Assembly: GCF_008831285.2 (NCBI RefSeq) | Contig: NC_045147.1 | Span: 22,656,981-22,716,980 of the forward strand | Origin: Nymphaea colorata | Taxonomy: Eukaryota > Streptophyta > Magnoliopsida > Nymphaeales > Nymphaeaceae | Direction of reading: 5' to 3' | Length of the DNA stretch: 60,000 nt | Shown: piece by piece, positions 24,201 to 33,100 of the stretch | Position numbering within the stretch: position 1 is the first letter of the stretch | Layout of the letters: each line of letters starts with the position of its first letter | Notes under the pieces: model-generated | Told to the model about the DNA's origin: nothing | What the model saw: only the letters and a program-made list of their open reading frames with translations | Databases searched by the model: none | Position numbers and translations under genes: made by a program

Positions 24201-25442
24201 GTTGTTATTTCCGTAGTAGCAGACTCACAATACATAACAGTGTTTCCATGATTCCATCCTTTAATGCTAATTATTTTACTCATTTAATGTTCATAAAATG
24301 AAGCAGAAAAATGAAAGTAGAGGTGAAATTCAAACAGATTCCCTCATGCTGTACTGCAAGAAGTGTCTGAAAGCAAGAAAAACTCTACTTCAGGATAGTA
24401 TAGAGAGCACTGTCATGGCCAACACATGACAGATGTGGATGATGAGGAAACTTTATTGAAGCTACATAAGGGTAATCGATTGATAATGGCATGTCAATGG
24501 TGAACACATGACAGGTGGGAATGATGAGGCAACTTTATCGAAACACAGCATGACATTGACTGTATAGTGTTCCATGTCCATGACAAATGTGGATGATGGA
24601 TAAAATGGTCCCCATAATGTTGTATCTTCAGATGGATATCTGGTTTTCATATGTCCTCTTCAATAAACTCATGAGAAAACTCGACGATACATGATTCTTT
24701 TTCCTATCAAGCTTGGCTTTTAGCAGCAAACACGTAAAAGAAACATGGATAGCTATTCCGAGCAAGCAAACACCCAATGCACCGTCAGAGCTTAAAGGTC
24801 TCTAGATACTAGATTACCTACACGGCAATATCGGTTATCGTAGATTTTGGTAGCAATGTTAACTAGTCGATCGTCTCGAAGGAAAAAACGAGACGGTATC
24901 TAAACTCTTTTCCATCGGATCGCAAAAAATGCTTCCAACGGGTAATTTTTAACCACAACAACGAGTCCGAGTAAGATAAATCATACCGTAATATGAGAGT
25001 AATCCAATTTCGACTGAGATTGCTTTCTGGATTTAAGCAGTGCCGCACTCGCCTGCAGAAGATAGGAAACGTGGTGATATGAAAATTAACACCAACAAGA
25101 TTCAGACACAAGCATGTAATAGCACCTAAAAAAAAAAAAGTCAAAGATGAAACCATTCGGTCAACAAGAACGATATCAATGCAAACACGCCGGAAACCAC
25201 TAACGTAGAAGGAGGCAAAGCAAAAAAAGCACCCTACGAAGACAGACCGAAATCCTTCGAGAAAACACCACAGATCGCCATGGGTCGCGACAACGTAAAG
25301 AAAATTAGGGATCTAGATCACTCGAGACGACGAGGAGAAAACTCACCTCGACGAACCCTCCGCATCCATTAATCGAGTCCGCAGAAGACGAAGTTGCAGA
25401 AACGATCAAGATCAAGAAGATGATGGCCCTCCGAATCCCCAT
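1..25442 (-). CDS. NOMO: NOMO-like ER membrane protein (nodal modulator homologue), 25 exons, C-terminus beyond the window
   Basis: NOMO works with nicalin and TMEM147 behind the Sec61 channel in multipass membrane-protein biogenesis (family knowledge). Exons, high to low: 25347-25442, 24987-25052, 23533-23619, 21876-21932, 19517-19581, 19270-19439, 18397-18458, 18243-18326, 16992-17151, 15871-15986, 15394-15522, 15096-15167, 14898-14993, 14715-14792, 11502-11630, 11094-11261, 9936-10142, 9694-9807, 9327-9577, 8476-8521, 8136-8384, 5578-5808, 3583-3674, 364-589, 1-104. They total 3155 nt in one open frame. The start is the first in-frame ATG downstream of the TATA box. Residues 1-21 are a hydrophobic signal peptide (RRAIIFLILIVSATSSSA). 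A motif of the form D/E-x-x-G-x-Y/F-x-F followed by hPGxY recurs (STGAYDF, SDGRFSF, ENGRFCF, AGGIFSF, SFGHFRL), marking repeated lumenal beta-sandwich domains. The order and length match the plant NOMO family (Arabidopsis At3g62360, from memory). About 150-180 C-terminal residues with the anchor should lie outside. Exon 6 uses a GC donor. Confidence 0.93.
364..589 (-). other. NOMO exon 24
   Basis: Acceptor GTGCAG at 590-595 and donor GTGCGC at 358-363. Entering phase is 2 and leaving phase is 0, so it joins exon 23 by completing a serine codon. It encodes the motif LLSGQPKEG and the repeat signature SFGHFRLRGL near residues 942-1017, and ends in the run IERASPDSVTIE. It is one of the most strongly conserved blocks of the gene. 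Confidence 0.9.
1571..1823. mobile_element. hAT-like MITE, 253 bp, with 8-bp target-site duplication
   Basis: The ends are inverted copies of each other: CTATGTCACCAGAGTGCGG at 1571-1589 and, on the other strand, CTATGTCACCAGAATGCCGG from 1823. They differ at two positions over the first 19 bases. The element is flanked on both sides by the same octamer GCGCCAAG (1563-1570 and 1824-1831), the duplication size typical of hAT transposons. The interior has GC-rich ends (tandem ACCGGC and CGCACCCGCG-type runs) around an AT-rich core, and no coding capacity. It lies in the NOMO intron between exons 23 and 24. Confidence 0.75.
2045..2420. repeat. Degenerate minisatellite with ATACCTGTTAYATGTATA core
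   Basis: The core ATACCTGTTA or a near variant recurs at about 2058, 2136, 2220, 2262, 2348 and 2381, commonly followed by TATGTATAC and TTAGTATGGTTATG. Spacing is irregular (about 35-85 bases). AT-rich intronic sequence with no coding potential. Confidence 0.6.
2501..3449. repeat. Tandem duplication of about 475 bp
   Basis: The block starting ACAGATGGATTAAAGCC at 2501 and ending with CATAAAAGTAATAG near 2973 is repeated head-to-tail from 2976 to 3449. By eye the copies differ by only a handful of substitutions and small indels (for example GTGG/GTAG after TTCTT, and the TAGCCTCG/TAGGCTTG segment), so the duplication is recent compared with the surrounding decayed repeats. Each copy contains a CCTAGGCG palindrome-rich patch. 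It lies in the intron between exons 23 and 24. Confidence 0.9.
4160..4530. repeat. Copy of a dispersed intronic repeat (GGTGCGGCGATACGGGTAC type)
   Basis: Begins near ACATGGATACAGGTGCGG and contains GATACGGGTACAG and TTTTTTGAAAAATGTGGG, then ends near GTGTCGGGATGTGTCCCC and ACCCATTTTGGTGTACCC. Related fragments occur near 5920-5960, 7865-7935, 7990-8035 and 22565-22625. It looks like a diverged, non-coding dispersed family. Class unknown. Confidence 0.4.
4790..4857. repeat. (AT)n microsatellite
   Basis: An uninterrupted AT run of about 56 bases preceded by CATA repeats, in the NOMO intron between exons 22 and 23. Confidence 0.95.
5965..6401. mobile_element. Foldback element with (TA)n arms, about 437 bp
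   Basis: The left arm is a TA run followed by GTCACAAAAAATGCGTTTAAA. The right arm is TTTAAAAGGCGAGAAAG then TTTTTGTGAC followed by a TA run, so the ends are inverted repeats. The left half is A-rich and the right half T-rich, so single strands can fold over much of the length. Consistent with a TA-targeting MITE whose flanking TA became a microsatellite. An open frame across 6075-6419 is a low-complexity F/S/I string and not a gene. Confidence 0.5.
11094..11261 (-). other. NOMO exon 16
   Basis: Bounded by acceptor ATATAG and donor GTATGC, phase 0 on both sides. Encodes residues about 490-545 with the repeat signature GSSEFVFPNVLPGKY. Listed separately because the frame stays open past the donor for another 70 codons, which can mislead gene finders into a longer exon. 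Confidence 0.9.
12145..12650 (+). repeat. 5' LTR of the copia element (506 bp)
   Basis: Starts TGTTGGAATG and ends TTTACA, the usual TG...CA form, with the primer-binding site directly after it. It contains an expanded (AT)n tract (about 12230-12312) and a perfect 11-bp hairpin CAACGGCTAGA/TCTAGCCGTTG at 12449-12472. No second LTR copy was seen downstream. Confidence 0.7.
12651..12662 (+). other. Primer-binding site for initiator tRNA-Met
   Basis: TAGTATCAGAGC directly abuts the LTR end. It differs by one base from TGGTATCAGAGC, the complement of the 3' end of plant initiator tRNA-Met used by copia elements. Confidence 0.7.
13071..13967 (+). pseudogene. Broken copia gag
   Basis: The ATG at 13071 begins a gag-type N-terminus with the motif FSTPLPKLASSNYVSW and the W-G-L-V-D motif usual for this family. 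The frame is interrupted by a stop near 13407, further stops and a frameshift, and reopens at 13656. The C-terminal part has a retroviral-type zinc knuckle, CYHCQEGHTKPKCP at about 13849-13890 (CX2CX4HX4C). The knuckle is intact but the whole cannot be translated as one protein. Confidence 0.8.
14022..14400 (+). pseudogene. Copia pol fragment: aspartic protease
   Basis: Carries the copia protease active-site context WIIDSGASFHMTP (catalytic Asp codon at 14103-14105), followed by the beta-strand-rich region ending in the LLSVSQ motif near 14310. Similarity to copia pol is lost at about 14370, and the frame continues by chance to 14471. There is no integrase. Confidence 0.75.
17850..18125. mobile_element. 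Possible solo LTR or retrotransposon fragment
   Basis: Contains AACACGATGTAACGTGGAAC, resembling a segment common in plant copia LTRs, and a CT microsatellite. It ends near CCCGTACATTAAAACATGTCAACA. No matching second copy or target duplication was found. Class uncertain. Confidence 0.3.
19268..19273 (-). other. GC splice donor of NOMO exon 6
   Basis: On the minus strand the junction reads CCAG followed by GCAATT. The reading frame and the conserved sequence FKNIVPG-KYKLRASHP require the exon to end at 19270, and there is no GT near that position that keeps the frame. The matching acceptor is TTCAG before exon 7 (18458). This is a GC-AG intron of 811 bases, a minor class of about one percent of plant introns. 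Confidence 0.85.
20571..20626. repeat. Palindromic (GT)n/(AC)n microsatellite
   Basis: A GT run of about 16 bases, a short ATGTATATATGTATATAG spacer and an AC run of about 20 bases form an almost perfect hairpin of more than 50 bases. It lies in the intron between exons 4 and 5. Confidence 0.9.
21369..21391. repeat. (GT)n microsatellite
   Basis: About 11 GT units within a G-rich patch in the NOMO intron between exons 4 and 5. Confidence 0.9.
23812..23897. repeat. Perfect 43-bp tandem duplication
   Basis: GATGAAAGAACACTTCG...CACATGATC occurs twice in direct succession (23812-23854 and 23855-23897) with no difference I can see. Intron between NOMO exons 2 and 3. Confidence 0.95.
24420..24610. 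repeat. About 82-bp diverged tandem repeat
   Basis: AACACATGACAGATGTGGATGATGAGG near 24421 recurs with changes near 24503 (AACACATGACAGGTGGGAAT) and partly near 24580 (CATGACAAATGTGGATGATGG). Spacing is about 80 bases, with the shared follow-on ACTTTAT. Non-coding intronic repeat. Confidence 0.65.
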
Positions 25443-25505
25443 TTCGGACGCGCTCGCTGCGTACCGAACGCGCGTGGCGTCCGTGTTCAAGACCACTGTC
25501 AGTGA

Positions 25506-25513
25506 CTTTTATA
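25506..25513 (-). promoter_or_regulatory. TATA box of the NOMO gene
   Basis: TATAAAAG on the minus strand, 64 bases upstream of the start codon. A transcription start about 30 bases downstream would leave a leader of roughly 30-40 bases with no upstream ATG. The box is seen directly; its use is inferred. Confidence 0.6.
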
Positions 25514-25623
25514 CTAGGTCTAATGGTGTCTACGGTGGACATGGGTCGGGTGGGCTGGAGTTTGTTTCGAAATTTGTGATACCCGTTAAATCGGGTCCAA
25601 AGGTGTTCTCATCGTCCTGGGAG

Positions 25624-25874
25624 TAAGTCTGGGCATGCAGCCTGTTCCCACCTAAAACTTGGGTCGGGTGTGAGCCCCCAGTTCAGTACGATTAAACTAA
25701 AAAATATATTTTTTAATATAAAATAATATATAAATATAATCAATTATAATAAAAATATTATATATATATATAATTAATAAAATAAGTATAAAAAAATCAG
25801 GTTCACCCGAACCTGCCCGATACCCCTTTTTTCGGGTCAAGCCCGTCGACGGCTCGGCCCGGTGCCCAGCCTTA
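25624..25874. mobile_element. MITE-like element with GC-rich ends, next to the NOMO promoter
   Basis: Inverted ends: TAAGTCTGGGCATG at 25624-25637 and TAAGGCTGGGCACC read from 25874. GGGTCGGG-type segments lie just inside the ends around an AT-only core (about 25696-25795). It starts about 110 bases upstream of the NOMO TATA box. The same architecture is seen at 29576-29856, and a half copy at 26767. I found no clear target duplication. Confidence 0.6.
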
Positions 25875-26766
25875 GTTTGAAGCAATCTACGTCCATTACA
25901 TATAAGAATTTTTGTCTGTATCCTTCACCATCACCATATGTACTGCAGTACTCGCCCAACTATTGTGCAACTCTCAATTTTTTTTTCCATTTTTCAAATT
26001 ATTGTGAAGGCATGTTACAAGAACATTAAAGTCTTATTGATAAAAATATTAATGTTATTTTTAAATTAAAAAAAAAATCTCTATAAAGCTGTGTTTGTTT
26101 CAACCCTAATTTCAGATCTGCTGTTATTTGAGATCCCATGGATTTAAGGTTGGACCTTATTCTCATCCGACCATCCGACCTTAAGTAGATGGGATTTAAG
26201 GTTGGACCTTATTCTCATCGACCATTCGACCTTAAGTAGATGGTTTTTAACATATAGTATCGATTTAATTGAGGTCCTCCTAAAACCACTTTTTAATGCA
26301 GTGTTGGATCTAAAATCCGATGGTATCATCAAAAGTTATAACTAACGCTTAACGGTTATATAGTTAGGTATGGCTTAGAATTCCAGTCAGATTAGTCATT
26401 GGATGTATATATCCATTTGGCTCAAACCCAATTTGATTTGTTCGCTATACTTAGTTCTGTATCCAAACAAAACTTCATTTTGATTTTGTTCATAGTACAT
26501 AGTTACGCAGCAAAAAACATTTGAACTGTTTTTAAAAATGTTTATAGATCCTGGACTCAGCCACATTGATGAATATCTTAAAATGGTCCTCCGGATCCAA
26601 ACGGTTTAGGATGTCAGCTAGTCAAATATGTTTGGTGCTTCATAGTCACACTAGGATGTAGTGAACCACAATCAGCTTGGACTTGTAGTCGGAGCTAACC
26701 AGATGCGGCGTCATTCCAATCAAATTGGATATATGTACAGGGCAGAGGCAGGGGTTGGTTTATGTG
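25875..26766. other. Intergenic stretch without gene
   Basis: Apart from the 51-bp tandem duplication I see only AT-rich unique-looking sequence with frequent stops in all frames. Confidence 0.6.
26138..26239. repeat. 51-bp tandem duplication
   Basis: ATGGATTTAAGGTTGGACC... (26138-26188) is followed by a near-identical copy (26189-26239). Each unit ends ACCTTAAGTAG. Differences are a few bases around the CCGACCATCCGACC segment. Confidence 0.9.
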
Positions 26767-26840
26767 TAGGCCTGGGCCCGAGCCCGCTCGATGCTCGAAA
26801 CCCGAATACAAAATAAAATTTTTAAATATAAAATACATTT
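26767..26840. mobile_element. 5' half of the same GC-ended MITE family
   Basis: TAGGCCTGGGCCCGAGCCCG at 26767 followed by CGAAACCCG and an AT-rich stretch matches the left end of the copies at 25624 and 29576. The right end is missing; viral-like sequence follows directly. Confidence 0.45.
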
Positions 26841-27830
26841 TGGAGGAAAACAAGCCTAAGCCTAAATTGAAGACGTGGCAATATGAAGGTTGTCCTGCCG
26901 ATCAAAGACAGTCGGTGCAAGGTTGCCCAACGCGTATGGAAGATAAAATGGATAAAGTTATAGAACTGTTAGAAAAACTAATAGATAAAATAGACCAGAA
27001 GTTTGAACAAACAAATAAAAAATTAGATAAGTGTTAGATAATTTGCAAAAACACAGAGAGATAAATATGATAGAAACAAATAGTATACGAGACTTAGAAA
27101 CAGAATACGAGATTGAAACAGAAAACTACGAACCAAGAAGAAAATGAATTAATAACAGACATGAAAATAAATATGAACACAATGCCTAAAGAAGGGATAA
27201 AAATTAAAGAAGAATATCCAGCAGACCCAAGAACACATAAAGGAAATCCGAGTAGAAATAGACACTATGATGATTATAGTAAAAGTGAAAGATGGGAAAG
27301 AATTTAGAAATCTAGGCTAAAAACAAAAATCGAATAAAAAGAATGGAAACAAGGAATATTAAATTTAGATAACACAAACAACATACTAGTATTATTACAA
27401 ATATGAAAAGCAGAAATCAGTAAACACATTACAGAAAGCAAAATAGAAATTAAAAATGTACCAGTGTATATAGAAAATTCATTAGTAGGAAACATATATT
27501 TATGGTTCGACCAGTTACCTAATTCTTCAAAAGAATCTCTAAGAGCAGACACAGATAGTAAAAGAGCGACTACTACAAACCCGTCAGATATTTTAGAAAA
27601 ATACTTAGGATCTATTAAAGCAGAATTCTCGCATTCGAATATTGAAAAAATATATGAAACTAAATAAAAATAAATGCAAGACAAAATATTTTAAATTTAG
27701 CGATACGTGACATGTGCTACATAGAAAAGTATGTAGAACTGTTTAGTAAATATTATTACCAAGCAAGTATAACTTTAGAAGAAAAACCTAGATATTTAGA
27801 TTTGTTTTTTTCAAAATTACCAACTTAAAC
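26840..27830 (+). mobile_element. Decayed endogenous pararetrovirus-like fragment (Caulimoviridae coat-protein region)
   Basis: Open segments at about 26938-27037, 27113-27307 and 27464-27667, continuing in frame to about 27830, read in the same direction but are separated by stops. The first encodes a short Lys/Glu/Asp-rich coiled coil of heptads. The later segments have the charged, Lys-rich composition and the tyrosine-rich helix ending in a Leu-Pro stop that I associate with coat proteins of plant pararetroviruses. The base composition (A-rich plus strand) differs sharply from the flanks. There is no movement protein, reverse transcriptase or complete ORF, so the copy is a non-functional remnant. 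The family call is from pattern recognition, not a search. Confidence 0.5.
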
Positions 27831-27936
27831 AATTAATATAAATCAAGACTACTCTACACATGCATGAGATCAAAATGTTAACACATACTCGTACGGAAAA
27901 CTAAAATACCTTTATTTCATAATTAAAGCAAACATA

Positions 27937-28166
27937 CTTATAGTTATTTCGTTAATCCTGGACAAGGTTGATGATAGCTTACTACTGCTTGTCTCTAGAA
28001 CAAACTCTATGAGACTACTTACTAGACTATATAGTTACAACACACTCAATCTCTGATACAAAAAATATACAGATGAATAGACTTACAATTATTTCATCAA
28101 TCCTTGACGAGGTTGATGATAGCTTACTACTGTTTGTCTCCGGAACAAACTCCATGAGACTACTTA
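27937..28166. repeat. 85-bp direct repeat pair
   Basis: 27937-28021 and 28082-28166 are two 85-base copies that I count as differing at about ten positions. Both contain GGTTGATGATAGCTTACTAC and end ATGAGACTACTTA. They follow the pararetrovirus-like fragment and may belong to it or to a separate element. Confidence 0.85.
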
Positions 28167-28330
28167 TACAGATGAACAGACGGACTCAAGATCTAGAGAA
28201 CATAAGGAAAAGATGAGGTCTTGATTCCTGCTGCTTTCAATATATAGACCCATGAGGCGGAGATCTGCGGCTCAAGTTTGATTCGTTAACATCTACATGT
28301 GTGGCTGAGATGTCTTTCTTTCTTAGTGTG

Positions 28331-28480
28331 ATCTGCTTTTATTCATTCTGTCTGTGCACTGTTCTTTATTCGCTCTGTCTCTGACGATTCTGCTTTATTC
28401 ATTGTTTTTTATTCACTCTGTCTCTGACGAATCTGCTTTATTCACTGTCATTTATTCGTTATATTTCTGACGAATCTGCT
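28331..28480. repeat. Imperfect tandem repeat of TCTGCTTTATTCA...CTGACGA units
   Basis: Three units of about 55, 45 and 42 bases, each starting ATCTGCTTTATTCA or similar and ending TCTGACGA, plus a partial fourth. Pyrimidine-rich, non-coding. Confidence 0.75.
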
Positions 28481-29167
28481 TTTGTACGTGGTATTTCTTT
28501 AAAATATATTCCAATCAATCACAGTTTTTTCATGGTAATGATAGTGATTGAAGTATTGACTCGAATTATTATCTTAAAGATTTACTTCGCACAATTCTTT
28601 ACCCTTTCCGCATTCTGCACACTTATGCTTTGGGTATTTCTGCATGAACTGGCAACATTCATTGAGATTTCTCGTTCCCAACATGTTAATATTTTTCAGA
28701 AGAAAAATGTTTATGCAGGGAAAAGGCAGAAACGCCATTTAGAGAGAAAGAAGGAATTAAGCTAGAAAATGGCATGCAACTTTTATTTCCTTCTATTTTT
28801 TCTGCAAACCGTAGTCAAGATAACAAAAATGAACTTATTTAAAGTGAGTACCACTTGGATGGAATCCTCAATCACAAGAAAACGGTGACAAATTTATGCC
28901 TACAGACCTAATAAGGCATTGATGAATTGGAACTTATTATCTTTGGATAAACTGTAGCTCACATATCAAATTCAGATCCAATGGGTTGTCCTTGGTAAAA
29001 GAGAACAGCAATCCAACTAGAACGTTGGTTGGGATTCGTTTTTCAGTTTTTGATTGAACTTGAAGTTGGATTAATTTGAGTTATTTATCTCATGGTTTAA
29101 ACTTATATTCTACCTTTATTTTTGTTTTTAGGGTAGAAAAGACTGGGTTTTGAATCCAGGGATCTAA

Positions 29168-30164
29168 GGGTGCATTTGATGGCTGTGGATTTAAGATCCA
29201 AGGGTCGGATCTGTCGTTAAATCCACGGTTTTATCAAACATCGCATGTTATAACCGCGGATTTCATATCCACAAAAGAGGCAAAATTGGTGGTTTTTGAG
29301 ATTGCCCGCAGGGGGTGGGGGGTCCGATCTCTCGCGCGGACTTGTGATCTCCGGTGGAACTCCCCACCGGAAAGCTCCACCCTCTTCACAGACCACTCCC
29401 TCACCTTCTCTGTGTTTCTGCTGGACCCCGCCGTTTTCTCTCTGACCTACCGGCTGGAGGGCCCCCATTATTTTTCCCCTCTTTTCAGACCTGGTAGAGA
29501 AGACCCTCAGTCATGGCTAGAGGATATTCTCAGAACTAAGACAGAAGCCTTCGGCCAGAGACCCACCTTCGACTGTAAGCCTGGGCATCGGGTCCGCCCG
29601 ACACCGGAAACCCGGGCCCAGGCCCGGTCAACACATAAAACCCAAGTCGTGAGCCCGCCCCATTAAATTCAAGAATATATATTTTAATATAAAATAATAT
29701 ATTAATATAATTAATCATAATAAAAATATTATAATTATATATATAATTTAATAAAATATATATCAAAAAATTTATTATCAGGTCGAGCTAGCCCATAACC
29801 TTTATTTCTGGGCCCGCCCGAGTCAGGCCCGGTAGTCGGCCCTATGCCCAACCTTATTGGACCCTCCACCATGCCATGGGTCAAGGGTATTCTCATGCCA
29901 ATGATGGAGAGACGGATGAGAGAAATCCCCTCTACTGAAAGGTTTATCAAACACCTCCCAGGGCAAAGTTCAGTCGATCTCCGCTTAGACGAGAGAGAGA
30001 TGGTCGGAGAAATCAGACAAGAGAGACGGATGAGAGAAATCCCCTTTCTTGAAAAGCTTATCAAACACGTTTGGTTTTAGGGGTCTGATCTCAAACCTTG
30101 GCTATAAGAACCCAGGATCAAAAATCGACGCTGAATCTAAGATCCGGGGCCATCAAACGCAACC
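29168..30164. mobile_element. PIF/Harbinger-like non-autonomous element, 997 bp, TAA target duplication
   Basis: The ends are inverted: GGGTGCATTTGATGGC at 29168 and GGTTGCGTTTGATGGC read from 30164, with GGAT...AAGATCC/CTTAGATTC continuing inward. Both sides are flanked by TAA (29165-29167 and 30165-30167), the three-base duplication of the PIF/Harbinger superfamily. No transposase was recognised. The long frames inside (for example 29286-29666) show no DDE motif. The GC-ended MITE at 29576-29856 is nested within it. Two related segments containing GAGACGGATGAGAGAAATCC (about 29910 and 30026) form an internal direct repeat. Confidence 0.7.
29576..29856. mobile_element. Nested GC-ended MITE
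   Basis: Ends TAAGCCTGGGCATCGGG (29576) and TAAGGTTGGGCATAGGG (read from 29856), with CCCGGGCCCAGGCCCGG inside and an AT-only core. It is the same design as 25624-25874. It sits inside the Harbinger-like element, so it inserted later or was captured. Confidence 0.6.
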
Positions 30165-30167
30165 TAA

Positions 30168-33100
30168 TTGAATATTTGCATCAAATTGCTTACTCGAATC
30201 ACAGCATGAACTCTGCTTTATATGTACGTATAATCATTCGTTTTTTGGAAGAAGCAAGGTGAGGTTAGGCAGGCCATGATCAATTTATGCGACGCGACGC
30301 TCTCCGAGCATTGAACTATATATTGAACCCATTTATCTCAAAATTCAATGCCAAAGTTCCAAATTAATCTGAAGCGTAATAAATTTTCATGGGGACAAAT
30401 CGACCCAGAAATCCAGAATCCGTATTTAGCTTCCAAAATATTACTCAGGCAAAATATTATTCGTGATTTCGGGCAGATCAATCCACACTTAAATTCAAAT
30501 TGAAGCAAATGAACGATGCTCAAGAACTGGTCATTTTCTTGATCCAACGCAGAGGGGGAAACTTCAGTTATAAGGATTTTGGCCCAAGCCCCATTAGATT
30601 ACCACTGGTTGAGGATCAAGAAATTCAAGAGAACACCCACTTCAATAACGACTCTCGATAGCTAAGCTAACCCTCAACTTCAGACAATACTATCTCTATC
30701 TCAACCTGGATTCAGGGTCAAATATTAGGCCCTTTGTGTGTGTGTTGTTGTCATTTGATAGCCGTCGATCTCCATATTCTTACAACTCAACTTGCTGTCA
30801 AAAGTTACATGGTTTATAGATGTGAAGTTGGAACAATGCCATTGCATATATAGAAAGTGGTATATCCCAGACAGATGAGAATCACACACATTCTTTTCTA
30901 TACATTTTTTCAACTCTTCTAATTAATGTAATCTTAAATTGCTTTTATGGAAAGAAATGTACTAAAATTACCACTTTCATGCTTATGATCCTTTTAAAAA
31001 AGTGCAAATAAGCGGCTCATGTTAAGCCAAAAACTTGATGGCTAAAAAAAGAAAAAGGTTTTTCTGTAAGGTTAGCTAAAACCAAAAAATATCTCATGAC
31101 ATGCAATACGTAAGGAACAAATTTATGTATTTAGATTAAGCCAAAATCATGCTGAAATAATATGCAATTTTCAGGTGCCTGGTTTTGTCTACGATGTAAA
31201 ATTGCCTCAAGCTTAACATATGTGTGTGTATTTGCGTGAATCATAATACTTAGTTTGACCTCGTCTTTTGCTTCAAATGTTCAAACCAATGATACCTCAA
31301 TTATCATAAGATTCAAACTTCTAGATGATAACAATGGAGAGTCAGAAACCATGAATATAGAGACGACTTGAAAATGGCTAAACAGAAACACATTGAACGA
31401 AGATATTAATAGATTACAACAAAAATGATCCAGAAGTTATTTTCATGCAAATTTGAAAGCAACCCAACTACAATTAAATGCTACAAGCATTTAAAAGTCA
31501 TCAATAGGTTATAAAACCCAACTTCTAGAAACATAAACTTTGGTCCTTGTGAATTTTTTTAAATGTGGGGATCATGTCTCCATTACTTAGTTCAGTCAAA
31601 AATGCATTTGGAGATATGAGCTAGAGTACATTGCACTCAAATGTACGTATCATCAACCATGGCACCTGTCCTCTGCCCACACTACAAAGAAACAGGGGCT
31701 ACCCGCCCATATGAAGGCATGCCGGGCGGGCCCTATGATCGTTCCTTCGTCCTTTAATTTCACAGCACGGCCACTCGGGTCCACTATTTGGTCTTCTTTT
31801 TCAGTGCCATCGATATCAGTGTGTATCAATCCCTCATCGCAGTGAAGCAGAAGCTCAGGCTTTAAATATTTATTGATATGGACCTGACTTTAGCATTATC
31901 AGATTGTATCAACCCGTATTAAATAAGATAAAATAACTTTTTTAAATGTTTTTTTTTTTTTTTTTAATTTTAAGAAACAAGCCAATAGAAGCAAATCGAG
32001 ATGCAGGCCGAAATCCTGCCTGAGGGCAAGGAGAAAAGACTGGAGCCTCACCACCGTGTGTATATATATATATATATAGATGGGCATCAGCCAATTTGAT
32101 CGACTCGGCACCAAGTTCAAAGAACTCGAACTTTGATCCGCTTGGCACCAACTTTGAAGAACTCGAACTTTGATCCTCTTGGCATCAACAGTAAAACCGT
32201 CTTGGGGTACCAATGAAAATTTTCATCTACAACTAGCTACCAAAATACTCCTCAAACTTCAGATCAAGGACGACCAAGCATCCGGATCGAGCTCATTTGA
32301 TTCCTCAGCAAAAATCTAGGCTCCAAGGACAACACCGGACCCAAAAAACTCAGGCACACCACCCCTGCAGCTTGTCCTTGGGCAGGGCTCAGCATCTTAG
32401 CTCTCTCTCTCTCTCTAGCCCAGATGCAGGACCCAATACTGTGCCCTAAGGCGAGCTTACCCAGGCCGATCTAGCGCACTGCTCTAGGGGGAGAGCGAAA
32501 GAGAGAGAGAGAGTTGGACCAGTCTCCGAAGAGGTGGACTAAACCATGCATTTAAGCGTTTATTATAAGAGCTTTGCTCCCCGTTGGTGCCCTCAAAGAT
32601 AACATGCCTTTGGGTGGGAGAGCACATGGGGTGACACCACTAACATGTCTTCACAATTGACTAATGGTCAGCACCCAGCCCAACAAGCAACACAATTCTC
32701 AACCCACTTACCCAAACCTCCATATTAACCTTTTTTTTCTTTTTTGTGCTTTGGTAAAGGTGTGGGAGCCTAGACTTCACCCCCTCCTCGGCTCCTCCCC
32801 TCTTTCATGTTACCATAGAATTTACAGACACACTAATTCATGGCCTTTACTGTTTCCAAGACCTACACGCTTTTCTCAAGCTATCTCAGTAGCGGGACTG
32901 ATTTGGTACAGCAGAGGGTCCTGATGTTACCATAAAATACCAACAGAGCACATGGTTCTCTTTGGTACTTTTTTGGTTTCATAGCAAAGGAAACAAGGGC
33001 ACGAAGGAGAAAGAAAGAAGGTGATAAGGTCGTGAATCCTAAAGCCTGTGTTAGGGTAAAAATCCTGAAGCGACCATTTTTGCATACCTCATCTTTCCCA

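Noticed and set aside
25443-25496. Upstream in-frame extension of the NOMO start
   Set aside because: The codon at 25494-25496 is GTG, not ATG, and it lies too close to the TATA box to be transcribed reliably.
29286-29666. 126-codon frame inside the Harbinger-like element
   Set aside because: No transposase or Myb-like motif, and it continues into the nested MITE, so it is accidental.
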